A stretch of DNA of 64,000 nt from Macrotrachela quadricornifera (Eukaryota; Rotifera; Eurotatoria; Philodinida; Philodinidae): assembly GCA_022393335.1 (NCBI GenBank), contig JAJEKB010019401.1:1-64000 (forward strand), given 5' to 3'. Each line of letters starts with the position of its first letter. The first letter of the stretch is position 1. Positions 23,166 through 34,160 of the stretch are shown in pieces. Position numbers and translations under genes: made by a program. The notes beneath the pieces were generated by a model. That model was not told the origin of the DNA and did no database searches. It worked only from the letters and a program-made list of their open reading frames with translations.

Positions 23166-23194
23166 TGTCGTGACCGTTTGCCTCGACGTGGGTG

Positions 23195-23539
23195 TATTTT
23201 TCTCGCTATTTTAAAACCCTATCGTTCGATATCCAAATCATGAACAACGATATTCTTTTGTCTTGCATCAACTAACTTTTTGTAAATTATACTATCCAGA
23301 TTTTGAACCCTCTGTTGCTTTGCTCCATGATGTTCCAAATATTTTCGAAAGCGTGAAATATAACATCTGGTTGGAACTGTTCGAAATCTATGATGAATGA
23401 CTTTCCACAACCTACCATGTTTACTTCCCGAGCCTGCATAATCAATAAAATCGATCACTCGACGCTTAAACTCTTCTGAAAACCTCCTTAAATTATATTT
23501 TTCTAAAGCTAGTTCTTTGTCCTTCCAATTTTCATCCAT
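23195..23539 (-). pseudogene. Tc5/pogo-like transposase relic, N-terminal piece
   Basis: From an ATG at 23539 the frame contains LRRFSEEFKRRVIDFIDY, GRLWKVIHHRFR and ISRFRKYLEHHG, an N-terminal helix-turn-helix of the pogo/Tc5 type. An in-frame TAG follows DLDIER near 23216, where the family would normally have tryptophan or similar. The frame then continues GFKIARKI to the insertion point of the CACTA-like element. Upstream coding-like sequence (MTEHLADTVRLMPSGKIVDY, near 23671-23600) is one base out of frame, so the true N-terminus may have been longer and is now frameshifted near 23555. Confidence 0.7.
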
Positions 23540-23671
23540 TTCTTCACTTTCTTCCCCTCACTCACTTTATCGTCGGTACAACGACCGAAATCTAAAGTTG
23601 TTTCTTCAAGGTAATCAACTATTTTTCCACTGGGCATTAATCTAACAGTGTCAGCTAGATGCTCGGTCATT

Positions 23672-24552
23672 TATCGCTCTTGTAATGTGATCGGAGACTT
23701 TTGTGTAATAGACTGCTGCTCTGATAAGTATTGTTCCTCCATTCTCTGTTCTTTGCATTGTATTATGCATCTCATATGCTTTGAAAACTTTTTATAGCTA
23801 CCATCTGTGCACACGTTTCCTTTTTACCAAATACTTGTGAAATTGGAATGTATCATGATGTATATCATGTCTAACGTATCTACATGCAGTCCTACTCTTT
23901 GAATGCCTTTGCCACGTAAAAAAAAAAACAGAAAGAAAAACAGTAGTTGTTCTTCCATAAAATGTGTAAAAACATTAGCGGTTTTTCCTCTTTTTTTTAA
24001 GTTTTAGACGCAGAAAACTCCCTCAAAACTTCGCTCAGAGCCCTAAAAAAATTATTTTCTGTAGATCTGACGACGCACTCGTTCATTTGGATAGGTTAAA
24101 GCGAAAGCGGGCAAAAAACATTGTGATATTCTGAATCAGCGTCATCGACTATCTATTGTCAGGTGAATTTCAGTTCAAAAGCGAGGGAGCAGTTGGCGGC
24201 CTTCCTTCGTAAAATATGAACAAATTTTGTCGACAAGGCGAATGTGACCCCACTTACATATGCTTTGTTATTAGAGTTTTTCGTCCATCCTATCTTTTTT
24301 TTATTCAAATCAGCACAATAACAAATGAACACAATGACAATTGATATCAATACAATCTACTTTGATTTTTCTATATTTTACCTCTTCGTATGACATCTTT
24401 CTGAACCGAAGGTTTTTTTCTAGACATTTTCACAGATTTTCGAATACGATGCAATGCTTAAGAATCTCTTAACTATTTTTTTTTCATTTTTAAGCAATAC
24501 ATCTAATCGACTAATTATATAACTTCAGTTTTATTATAGGTCTATAGGCGAA
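23672..24552. other. Intergenic; short match to the palindromic element
   Basis: No gene supported. The 20-mer TGATATTCTGAATCAGCGTC at 24124-24143 is identical to part of the palindromic element arm at 5567-5586. A polyadenylation-type AATAAA (minus strand) lies at 24530-24535, 18 bp past the acyltransferase stop. Confidence 0.45.
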
Positions 24553-26106
24553 CTATTTTGAGTTTATTCTATATTTTCGAAGCTCCGGATCATCAAGTAA
24601 CTTTTTCATTACATCCGTTCTAAGATGTAAAGATACGCTCACAGTTTCGTCATACCAATTGTTCTTGTTCGTATGATTCATATTTCCATTTTCCATGATA
24701 TGCACACAACCATCCATATTAGGCATAACGGCATCGACAAATCTAGGCATACCCATTCCAAAATCTATGTCATAAGCTTTCAAACGCAACCATGAAGTGA
24801 CAATTGTATGTCGATGACCAAGAAAACCATTCCATAGCCTATGAGGACTGATTTCAAAAGCTAAATCATGTAGCATTGCACCTATGTTGGATGAGTTAAA
24901 TTCTGAGAGGATAGACCGTATAGAGAGAGCTAGTTTGTCAATAGATTGCACACCAGTAGTTGAGACTTTGACAAGTACGATCGGTGAGCCAACAAAATTT
25001 TCTGTAAGAGGAGGAGAAAGACGAGATCTAACTCCAAGTGTTACGTCGAGATATATTGGTTGTTGATCATATGATAGTTCTCGTGCTCGAATAATTAAGA
25101 TCCATATATGTGCTAGAAGTGCATCAAGTCGACTGATTTGTACTTCTGAATTCATGGAGGCACTCTTCCACATAGCTGTTACTTCATCAGCAGTAAAGTT
25201 CACAAGATAATGAGATACGGGCGCGCTCAAATCCCATTCGGACCAAGGTAATGGATTACCCATTATTATTTTATTGTTATTTATTTCAAGTGGAATATTG
25301 GTGGCTTCTGCCATGAATGAGGGACAACCATTTGATGAAGCCCACCAATCATAACGATGTAGTGGAAGGTTGCGAGCAGTTTCAATAATCGTAGGATCTG
25401 GATCTGACGCACCAATATTACCTGAAGCGGCTTGATCTAATTGTTTTGGATCGAAAACTACGTTTAATGAAGGCAAATTTTCGCTAGTAATCAACGCATT
25501 ATTGATAGTTGCCCAGTCATGTGCGAAGCCGACAAGTGTTTGAGCATCAGCCAGTGGATGCGCGAGTTTAATTGAGATAGATAAACCACCACATCCAAAA
25601 GTTGTAATCTGGACTAACATTGCTGGCAGACCCTCATAATGGATTAGATCATGTAGGGCAAGCGGTGAAGATGTTGGAACCAATTCCGATAAAGGCACTT
25701 CTCCAGCATTCCACCATCCTGAACCTTTTTCACGCTCCAGTGCTGTGGGTACAAAAGATGAGATCATTTCTGGACGATTGGTAATGATTACCTCGACGCC
25801 TGGATCCGAACTAATACCATATATAATGCACAAACGCCCAAAACGTTGAGTATGATCTCCATTTGCATCGTAAGAAACGAATTGTAACTGACCAGCCCAA
25901 TGAGGATATACATTAAGAGTTTTCCGTAAAGCAAGCACGAGTTGTTGTGTTGATACTGTATAATTATCTTTTACTGAATTGTATATCCAAGTGCCACAGG
26001 TAGGAGCAAAACGACCTACACTTGAATCGAGTATAGATAATGGAACATAAGACGGATTAGGCGAATCTTTGCGATACGATTCTGGAAATACACGAGTAAC
26101 GGACAT
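24553..26106 (-). CDS. BAHD-family acyl-CoA-dependent acyltransferase
   Basis: A single uninterrupted frame of 517 residues. BAHD enzymes move an acyl group from acyl-CoA onto a hydroxyl or amine of a small molecule, in the cytosol. The two diagnostic blocks are present in the right order and spacing: the catalytic HxxxD as HPLAD (His183, Asp187) and the structural DFGWG as DFGMG (448-452), the Trp being Met. Flanking context fits (SIKLAHPLADAQTLVGF; LHLRTDVMKKLLDD at the C-terminus). Length is slightly above the usual 430-500. The family is characteristic of plants and fungi. The gene has no intron while most neighbours do, and it looks less AT-rich, so acquisition by horizontal transfer is plausible. 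The acyl acceptor cannot be inferred. Confidence 0.88.
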   Translation of the reverse strand: MSVTRVFPESYRKDSPNPSYVPLSILDSSVGRFAPTCGTWIYNSVKDNYTVSTQQLVLALRKTLNVYPHWAGQLQFVSYDANGDHTQRFGRLCIIYGISSDPGVEVIITNRPEMISSFVPTALEREKGSGWWNAGEVPLSELVPTSSPLALHDLIHYEGLPAMLVQITTFGCGGLSISIKLAHPLADAQTLVGFAHDWATINNALITSENLPSLNVVFDPKQLDQAASGNIGASDPDPTIIETARNLPLHRYDWWASSNGCPSFMAEATNIPLEINNNKIIMGNPLPWSEWDLSAPVSHYLVNFTADEVTAMWKSASMNSEVQISRLDALLAHIWILIIRARELSYDQQPIYLDVTLGVRSRLSPPLTENFVGSPIVLVKVSTTGVQSIDKLALSIRSILSEFNSSNIGAMLHDLAFEISPHRLWNGFLGHRHTIVTSWLRLKAYDIDFGMGMPRFVDAVMPNMDGCVHIMENGNMNHTNKNNWYDETVSVSLHLRTDVMKKLLDDPELRKYRINSK

Positions 26107-26949
26107 AATGTCTTTCTAATGCACTAAGATGAAAAAGAAAACTATAACATAGTTATAGATTGAATATTATAGTTGTCAACGACAGATTGTTTCTTTTCTT
26201 TCATACAATTATTCAATCTTCAAATGAAAAGAGATCGAAAAAATTGAAAAAAAAGCCTACTAGTCGAAAAGAAACTGAAGGATATCTTTCTCCACTCATA
26301 GAAAAGAAAAAAAAAATTATGCAACATCATATCTCATTTTTTCTTTTCTCCTTCGATATTGTGATATTATATCATCACTGAAAGTATATAACCCATGCGA
26401 AAGAATATGATATCTTCATTTTATCGTTAAAAATTCGAATTGACTGCTTTTTTTAACGACATATATCATTACGCTTTGTTTTTCTTCTCTATTATGGACG
26501 TCTTCCATCATGAAAACGAATATCAATCTGTTCATTCGAAAAACATATAAAAAAGAATGTATCTAGATGATAACAGTAAAACAGTTGGAAAACAGTATGC
26601 GAAGGCATGTATGTAAAGATACCTGTAACATGCCTCCTCCCACCAACGCAAAAATGTATAACACAAGAGAATGATGACGACAATAAGTTCAAGTGTGTGT
26701 AGGAGAAAAAAAGCAGAAGAAAATGTTAATTAACAAAATTTCCATTTCCGGAGAGAAAACTTTAACTGAACAAAAATATTAAATACAATAGCTTTGCAGT
26801 AGAAATTAACGTTAAATTATAAAATGGCAAAATCTGGATGAACGCTACAGACAGAGAGGCTATGCGAAAATGTTTTAATTTGACTGAGCAAATCTGGTTA
26901 AAAATTATATAATCTACGCCCTAGAATAGTTATTGTAGATGAGTTTTCT
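26107..26949. other. 5' flank of the acyltransferase; no gene
   Basis: Purine- and pyrimidine-rich AT-heavy sequence. Nothing else supported. Confidence 0.4.
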
Positions 26950-27131
26950 TCACGATAATGTTGTCCCTAAATATTGAACATCCTGTGGTAAAACAGTATA
27001 AGTTGATGAATTACTCATAGGTAGACTATCCAGAGTTAGAGCAACATTTTTAAAAGTATTTTCAACATCAGTTTTAACAGAATCAGAATTGATAACAGAT
27101 TGATCTCGTTGCTGAGCACTGAACGTCACTT
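26950..27131 (-). pseudogene. Unassigned terminal-exon-like fragment
   Basis: About 60 codons read smoothly to a TGA: FSAQQRDQSVINSDSVKTD, then ALTLDSLPMSNSSTYTVLP and VQYLGTTLS. A possible splice acceptor (CTATGAAG) precedes it. I found no matching upstream exon. It could be the last exon of a lost or displaced secreted or surface protein gene. Family unknown. Confidence 0.3.
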
Positions 27132-28481
27132 CATAGCAAAAAGAATGAAAAGAAAATGCTTTGTTTTGAAATCAATGAATAGCTGAGAAGAATTGTTGTC
27201 AGAAGATTTTGCTTTCTTAATTGAAGCGCACAAGTATGAATTATAAAAGCATACTTCAACGAAAAAAAATGATGTTGCTGCGACAGAAATGTTTGACGTT
27301 TATAAATCTAATCTCATGAAATATTCTAAACAATTGAATCCTTATATTCATATTCTGGAAGTGAAATCGATTTTTAGTTTGTGAACTTATCTAGTATCGG
27401 CTGATAAATAATGTTCTGATAATTATTTTGTAATAATTTTTTTCCCTGCTGAACCATTTGTTAGCAGTCTTCACTTGCTTTACATGAAATCTAGAGACAC
27501 TTTCCATGAGAAATAAGTTTTATACAGATTATCGGGTAAACCTTAATTCGATCACTAACTCATCGGAACTGAATGAAACCGGCTAGTTTCCGACAAATCA
27601 GTACTCTCGAATTCTGGTCATCGGAATATGTTGGAAAACATGGAAATGAAATGAGATCCAACCGGATTGAAGCAGATTCAACAGAATCCGATTGCTCACC
27701 TTTGACCTGGTAATTACTAAAAATTTTAGTATGAATCAATTTCATTTGATATTCAAGCTAAACATTCTGAACAATTAATTGATACAGAATTAAATAATCA
27801 TTTAATGGTTCATACTATAATAGCGAAGGTATTCAAGGTATTTGAAAAGAATATGTACTAAAAATTTTTCTAATTAATTTTATCGATTATTGATCCAATT
27901 GATTATTTACGCACAATACTCATAAGTAATAATATACAAAACCATATTCCTGTAGAGACAGGAACGTTTCTTGCAGGAATTTAGACTATCAAAATTTTTC
28001 TTGAAAATCAACTGTGTTATATTTATTATTCACTATTGATTATCGAATAAAATAATCTAACTATAATCCAAACTATACTAAAAAAGTCTCTAATAAATGA
28101 TTTAACAAAAACTAATCCCATAGAAAAATTTTTGCGTTTCCAAATACCAGAGAATCACTATGGCCCCATAAGAGGCCAACCGTCCCCAAAGAGTTAAAAT
28201 TTCCTCCTCCTCTCTTTTCGCTTTCTCTATTTGATTATTATTATATTTTTTGTAATACAGTACCTCGATGAATGTTATAATTTTTAAAAATAAACATGAA
28301 ATGCGTCGACATAAATATAATTTGCATTATTTTATTTTATTATTATTTTTTGTTGCATTTCTACATCGAACACATTAATAATTTAATAATTTCTAACAAA
28401 AAAAAAATTTATTGTTTTGATCTTGATCGTTTGCTGAAGAGCAAAAGTTGAAATTAGCAGAGTGATCTGTTTTCATTTGAT
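27132..28481. other. Intergenic, no gene seen
   Basis: No coding frame with motifs. The 61-codon minus-strand frame near 27560-27745 is unsupported. The last 100 bp are the 3' flank of the apolipoprotein-L-like gene. Confidence 0.4.
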
Positions 28482-29400
28482 TTATTCATCCTCATTGTTC
28501 TTAATTTCAATTGCAATTTCTCTCAATTGAATGATTTGATTTAGCTCTTCTTCCATCTGTGTGATCATCTGGGAAATAGCTTCTGCAGTTGGATGATCAT
28601 TTGTAATTCTGTTTATTAACGAATAAACATCATAGATTGCAAAAACTCCACTGAGTATTGCTGTACCCGTTCTAACAACGGCCATTGCTCCTGTTTTGCC
28701 CACATTAAAACCAAAATAACCGAGTGTTTTCATTAATGTTTCAGATTGCAGTGTCATACCCTTCAAAACAGTACTTCCACCACGTAAAAGTATGTTTGAG
28801 GTTCCATTTGTCAGTTGTGCACATTTGCTTAGCTTTAATATATTTTCAGCAGATGTTCTGATACGATTACCTTTTAAAACCAAATTTTTTAGTGATAAAG
28901 CGTAAGCTTCTGTTTCTTCAACATTTAATTGTTGTAGTTCCGTAGCCACACGTTGAAGCTCATCAAAATGTTCCTGCAAACGACTGGCTACATCATTTCT
29001 TTGGCTGCAGATATCTTTGATTTGACTGTTTTCTATTTTTGTGGTTATCATATCAGTTATATCAGTTGTGACGTTTACGACAGCTCCTGCCGCACTCGTC
29101 AAAGCGCCATAACCAGTTGCGGCTACAAGTGAAGCACCACCTATGAATACAGTCAATTGGAAAACTTAATCATTTTATGCTTCTTTTATAAATTCTATTA
29201 CCTGTAACTGGAGCTAAAATAAGTGATCCTGCTAAAACAGCTGCACCGCCTACTGATGCAGCAGTGCCTACTGTCTTAGCAACATTGCATCTTCTATGAT
29301 GGTCATTAATCCAATCTAATTCTGTTTTTAATTTTTCAATGATCTGATTGGTTATATCTACAAATTCGTCTAACGTAGCTAAAAAACTATCGTTACTCAT
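28482..29400 (-). CDS. Apolipoprotein L-like protein, 2 exons
   Basis: Exons 29400-29202 and 29140-28482 are joined across a 61-bp GT-AG intron in phase, giving 285 residues. The N-terminus is a helical charged segment (FVDITNQIIEKLKTELDWI). A long Gly/Ala-rich hydrophobic stretch (~residues 43-90, including GTAASVGGAAVLAGS and LVAATGYGALTSAAGAVV) follows, as in the membrane-inserting region of APOL proteins. Then come heptad-rich helices and a second hydrophobic hairpin (GAMAVVRTGTAILSGVFAIY, VYSLINRI), ending in an acidic tail. In vertebrates APOLs bind lipids and act in membrane permeabilisation or endolysosomal trafficking; the role in rotifers is unknown. There is no signal peptide, suggesting an intracellular form. 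Confidence 0.75.
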
Positions 29401-30300
29401 TTGAATCGTATAAAATCTTACTGGGAAATTGAAGTTTATATCTGGAAATAATGAAAATATATTAAATCGGTTATTTTAAATATAAACTTTATCATGTAAT
29501 TTCTTAACTGCCATTTTAATTAAACTTTGTAGGCATTTTTCCGTTAGCAATACGCCAGTTACTTATCTCATGCTCCTATTATATACATAAAAAGTGTTTC
29601 ACAGATCAGATTTTTGCAATGATGTCATATTTATTCTACTCAACATACTATATCTTTGAGAAAAAAAGTGTTGTATTTGAATCACTGTCAAAGGTCAATT
29701 ACTGTCTAGTAGTTGTTTACTGATATTTTATATGTGGCTCATCGAAATTTAAGTCAAGATTAGTTATGACACTTTAACTTTACTTTAAAAGGTAAAGCAG
29801 ATATGCTACTAAGTATCTTTGAAAGAGCATCTAATACAGCCTTCGACATATTAAAAGACGAGAGGTCGTATATTATATGCCTTAAAAAAGTCAAAATTTT
29901 TGATGATCTCAAGGAAAATTTCTAATTTCAAACCGTTTTTATCTAAGATATCGTTGGTAAATGTGTTTATTTTGCTTAGTTCGCGCTCGTACAACGGAAA
30001 AGAGTTGGATAACGTTTTCGCACAAAAAAGAAAACAATTGTTGGTTAGAGGAATGTCCTTGAAACAATACAGACACCATACTCTAAAATTTTGGTGCGAT
30101 CTATCACTATTGATATTTATATTCTATATGACTATACCGTCAGACAAAGGTTTTTATCTCTATTTGTTTCTATGCTATCATACTTTTCATCAAATTTATG
30201 ATGAAATAAAAATAAGACAAGAATTTTATTTCAATATGATATGGTGCCCGTATTGCAAAATTCAGTCATCATTTTTTTCTGCTTTCAATCCCAAACCTTA
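29401..30300. other. Intergenic; one unsupported 134-codon open frame
   Basis: A plus-strand open frame (29900-30304) ends exactly at the TA flanking the next transposon. It has hydrophobic segments and WCPYCK but no recognisable family. I treat it as possible but unproven coding sequence. Confidence 0.3.
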
Positions 30301-31393
30301 TTGATAGTGGCACTTCGAATTGAATCGAATGAGATGCGTATAGGTTGATACTGTAAACTCATCAAGTTTTTCTACGTAAGCAAGAAACCGAAATATCTTA
30401 TCTCATTCAACTCATCAATTACAAAGTTACACACCACTTTTTTTCTTTCCTTTCCTGTGTTGTGAAAAGTCTATTTTATTGACATAGTGAGAACTACTGA
30501 CAAATGCAATGAGCATATTTTCAAGACCTCTTGATGATTTTTAGGGAATCTCAAGATATCCTTCCATGGAAATATCATAGTATAAGCATAAAATAGTGAT
30601 AATATGCGTCTTTCTTTAAGATAATTTATGAAGCTTAAGATGCGAGCGGTGAAATATGATGTCAAGATTATATAATGATTGAAATATCATTATGAACTAA
30701 ACGTAATCGAAAGTCTTTGGTGTAATTAGAAGGCATTTTCTCGTTTACGTACCGATCAGAGTTTTGAAAAAATGATAAAACTGATAACGGACGCTCGAAT
30801 ACATTTTGTTGAACGGAAAATTGCATTAAAGTTTTTCCGACATTTTTGGCGTTCAATTGACGTATATTGTCAAAGTCAAACATATGCGGATGTATTGAAA
30901 CTTTTTTTCAGCCAACTTTGCAAAATATTAGTTCAGTCACATCGTAGAATATCAAAACAAAAACATAAACGAACCTTAACGAACACATACTTTTCTATTT
31001 TAATCAAAGATAATAAGTCGTGAATTAATATCACAAACCTATGGCATTGCCATGGAAGACTTTCTAAAGACCCTCTGGAAATCCTCAAGAGATCTCGAAA
31101 ATATGCTCATTGAATTTGTCAGTAGTTTTTACCAATTTGAACAAATTTTCACGTAATTCTAGTAAAAAATAAGCATTTTATTTACAGATAACTTCTGCCT
31201 TGCTCCACCATGTCAGTAAAAGCGATTTTTCACAACACAGGAAAGGAAAGAAAAAAAGTGGTCTATGCTTTGTAGTAGATGAGTTGAATGAGATAAGATA
31301 TTTTGGTTTCTTGCTTACGTAGAAAAACTTGATGAATTTATAATATCGGCCTATACGCATCTCATTCGACTCAATTCGAAGCGCCATCATCAA
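30301..31393. mobile_element. Tc1/mariner-like element, internally deleted, long terminal inverted repeats
   Basis: Flanked by TA at 30299-30300 and 31394-31395. The arms (about 30301-30572 and 31058-31393) are roughly 75-80% identical inverted copies, e.g. AGTTTTTCTACGTAAGCAAG on one side and its complement on the other. The right arm has about 65 extra bases. The centre keeps only the C-terminus of a transposase. It is therefore a deletion derivative needing enzyme in trans. Confidence 0.85.
30745..31023 (+). pseudogene. Transposase C-terminal fragment, same family as the 1.4-3.1 kb relic
   Basis: Reads LRTDQSFEKMIKLI, ALKFFRHFWRSIDV and DVLKLFFSQLCKI, matching block for block the C-terminus of the relic near 2900-3120 (RSDQTFSTMIKLI, KLFRRFWRTLD, VLKLYFSQSCK). 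The catalytic DDE region is missing. Its position between TA-flanked inverted repeats ties this transposase family to Tc1/mariner-type TA insertion. Confidence 0.8.
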
Positions 31394-32437
31394 TAGAATT
31401 TTGAGCCTGGAGTCAATTTAACAACTTACTTCTACTCAATTTTTGATGCTGAATATGAAAAAATTATTTCCAAAAGCGAAAAAGAGAATTAAGTTCGAAG
31501 TTTTTTACGTTTTGAGAAACGATAGGATTTTTCTAAAGTGGTCTTTCATAATCAGCAACTCAAACTCTATTGAACAGTGTAAAAAAAGTAGAAAAACATT
31601 TTCACTGAAATTTTACGTTACCGGTACCATATCATATAGAAATAAAATTCTTATGCCTTATTTTTATTTGAGAATGTAAATTACTTAAAGTAATTAAGAA
31701 GAGTAAAATTTTTCTGTCGAAGTCATTTAAAATAGTTGCTTATGTTGAGAATTGGCTTGCATAAATGAAACTCGGAAATACATAGAGTCATTTTGGAAAA
31801 AATAACGATATTCTATAAAGTCTAACCAAAGTTTCTCGAGGTGAGGGTGAGGGTCATCATTTAGTTGAATTCCTCGTGGAATTCTATAGAATTTCCAGTT
31901 TCTGGATCTTGGGTATATGTCCACTATGTACATCGTATCGTATTAGCGACCATACACTAGGCTAGGGATTCATAAAAAAAAACCCTAGCTTTTTATCCTA
32001 GTTCCTCTTTTTCGCACCCAAATTTCTTTCTTTTAATCCTTAAAATAACATCTTACCGCGAGACCAAGCTAATTTTCGGAATCAGCACGTCAAACTGTGT
32101 AAAATAGTATGTGGTCCATAGATTTTGTGACAAAGTTTTTTTTTCAAAAATTTTTGCAAGGGTACCCCACAAGTGATTTTCACAAAAAAGTTTTTTTCAA
32201 AAAGTGTTTCACTTGCTTAAACATGATTTTCTAAATGAAATATAACTGCTTCTGAGCAATAAAAGCCCGTTTCAAAGCACGTAACTTACGTGCCCGCTTG
32301 CTTTGCGAAAGTTGCCCACCATGCCCTCAGACCCACCCTCACCATCGCGTTATCTCTCAACTTTTCGACGAGAATATATTTATGAGTTTAAGATCAGTTG
32401 AGAGTCCAGCAACTCATCTTCGACAAGCATTATTTAC
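31394..32437. other. Intergenic with G-rich motifs, no gene
   Basis: Contains GGTGAGGGTGAGGGT at 31840-31854 and an inverted, shorter version CCCACCCTCACC at 32332-32343. Both belong to a dispersed motif discussed under findings. Short open frames here have no motifs. Confidence 0.45.
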
Positions 32438-33589
32438 AGTATGTAAAAAAATTATTTGAACACTGACGATTTTTCTCAATGACTCCTTTATCTTTTATAA
32501 AAACATATTGAATTATATCTCATTTGATAGTGAGAAAATTTCTCTACGGGTTGGTATGGTTTATAATCAAAAACATTTTGATGAAGTTTTTAAAATTCTT
32601 ATGAAACCAAAGACACTAAAAAACTTACAGAAAACTTTAGGAGTTTAATCCAGACAAAGTGAAAACTCAACTCAAAATGTATCATTCAATAGAGAGAACA
32701 AAACTGAATCAAAATGATACACTTTATTTTTAGAAATCTTCAAAAAAAGAGGTCTTCATTACTAATGATAATTAACTTTTTCTATAGACTTTTCATTAAT
32801 CTCGATTTTTTTGAAAGACAAACACTTGTAGAGATTTAAATTCTTTACAAAATAATGTATTTGATTACACGATTACTATTTTCCTTAAAGTAGTTAAGAC
32901 CCTATCTATTAAAGAGTATTAATTAGGAAAGCAAAAAAAATGTTCTTCTTTTCTATCCTGTCGTTATAAACTACATATAACATAGAATCGTTCCATAAAT
33001 AGCACGATCTTCGTAACATGTATACTTTATGACAGAATAAAAAGAAAAAAAATTTCTTCCTTTACTGACTAATACATTTTAATAGATAGGATGTTAACTA
33101 CTTTAACGAAAATAGTAATTGTATAATCGAATACGTCATTTTATAGAGAATTTAATTCTCTACAAGTTTTTGTTTTTCAAAAAAAATCTTCGATGCGATT
33201 TTTTCATGAAAAATCGAGGTTAATGAAAGGACCGAAGAAAAAGTTAATTATAATTAGTAACTAAGACTTTTTTTGCTGAAGATTTCTAAAAATAAAGTAT
33301 ATCGTTTTGATTCAATTTTGTTTTCTCTATCAAAATGAGGTATGATTCAATAGGCTTTGATAAAAAATAAAGGAGTTACGGAGAAAAATCGTAGATGTCC
33401 AAATAATTTTATTTTTACCTGGAAAATCAACTGGTTCCTTGAATATCATTTTTTTTCTTATAAAATGAAGTAGAGATACCGGGCTATTGAATGATGTAAA
33501 GAAAGGCAAGAAAACATTCTGTTGTCATTATGAAATTCAATTTATAAGAAAGGTATGATAGAATGTCCAAATAATGTTTTTACATACCG
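32438..33589. mobile_element. Tc1-like inverted-repeat element, TA-flanked
   Basis: Termini CAGTATGTAAAAAAATTATT and the complement of AATGTTTTTACATACCG are flanked by TA (32436-32437, 33590-33591). Internally a second inverted pair (about 32447-32930 against 33055-33415) covers most of the element, with about 130 bp extra on the left. No transposase frame is present. Long palindromic organisation makes this a foldback derivative. Confidence 0.7.
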
Positions 33590-33741
33590 TATTTCTCTAA
33601 TATACCTATATATGCGTACGTATCTAATGAGAAAAAGCCCATTAATTTAATATTTTTGATTCTAATGAATAATTGGGAATATTTCACCAGTATGTTGCAC
33701 AATTAATCATGATACAGCGCATTTACGACGACTTTTAGTGG

Positions 33742-34160
33742 AAGAGATGTATGCACTGATGAAACTACGCCTTTATTTATTTCTGCGTCTCAAAATTCAC
33801 ATTGTTCGTATACAAAACACACGCTTACATACTTGTCTATAAAAGAGAAGGAAAGAAAACAACAAGTTGAAATACATCACAATGTACGACGTAAGATAAA
33901 CATGTGGTTATACCGCATGTAAGCGAGAATGTTCGTTAGAATTACGTCATACATATGTGTGTGTTGTAATGCTCTCGCTTACACGTGCTCTACGCGTGGT
34001 ATTTCTTCTACGTCGTACATTGTGATGTACTCTGCCACTTTTTCTTCTTTCCTTCTCTTTTATAGACAAGTATGTAAGCGTGTGTTTTATATGTAGATGA
34101 TGTGATTATTGAAAGAAAGAAATTTAAGAAAAGCGTAGTTTTATCAGCACATATATGTTT
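33742..34160. mobile_element. Foldback MITE, about 420 bp
   Basis: Strong inverted symmetry: ACACACGCTTACATACTTGT followed by CTATAAAAGAGAAGGAAAGA on the left is mirrored near 34040-34090. An inner pair CATCACAATGTACGACGTA also matches its complement. The outer parts (GATGAAACTACGC with GCGTAGTTTTATC) extend the arms to the stated ends. There is no coding content. Target duplication not determined. Confidence 0.75.

Larger units (their letters stand above)
16893..23192 (+). mobile_element. CACTA/EnSpm-like (CMC) DNA transposon, 6,300 bp, apparently intact
   Basis: Both ends carry the 20-bp perfect inverted repeat CCCACGTCGAGGCAAACGGT. The flanks are TG at 16891-16892 and TG at 23193-23194, giving a 2-bp target duplication. 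Excision with one TG restores the reading frame of the interrupted Tc5-like transposase. Subterminal regions hold many copies of GAATGCGTTCG/CGTTCGGAAC-type words (16905-17015 and 23045-23165). The body encodes two plus-strand genes, a 9-exon transposase and a 6-exon coiled-coil protein, both without stops or frame breaks in my models. The 2-bp duplication is closer to the Mirage branch of CMC elements than to plant CACTA (3 bp); that placement is inference. Confidence 0.85.

Noticed and set aside
29900..30304. 134-codon frame before the Tc1-like element
   Set aside because: Possible coding sequence but no motif, no splice partners, and it stops exactly at the transposon boundary.
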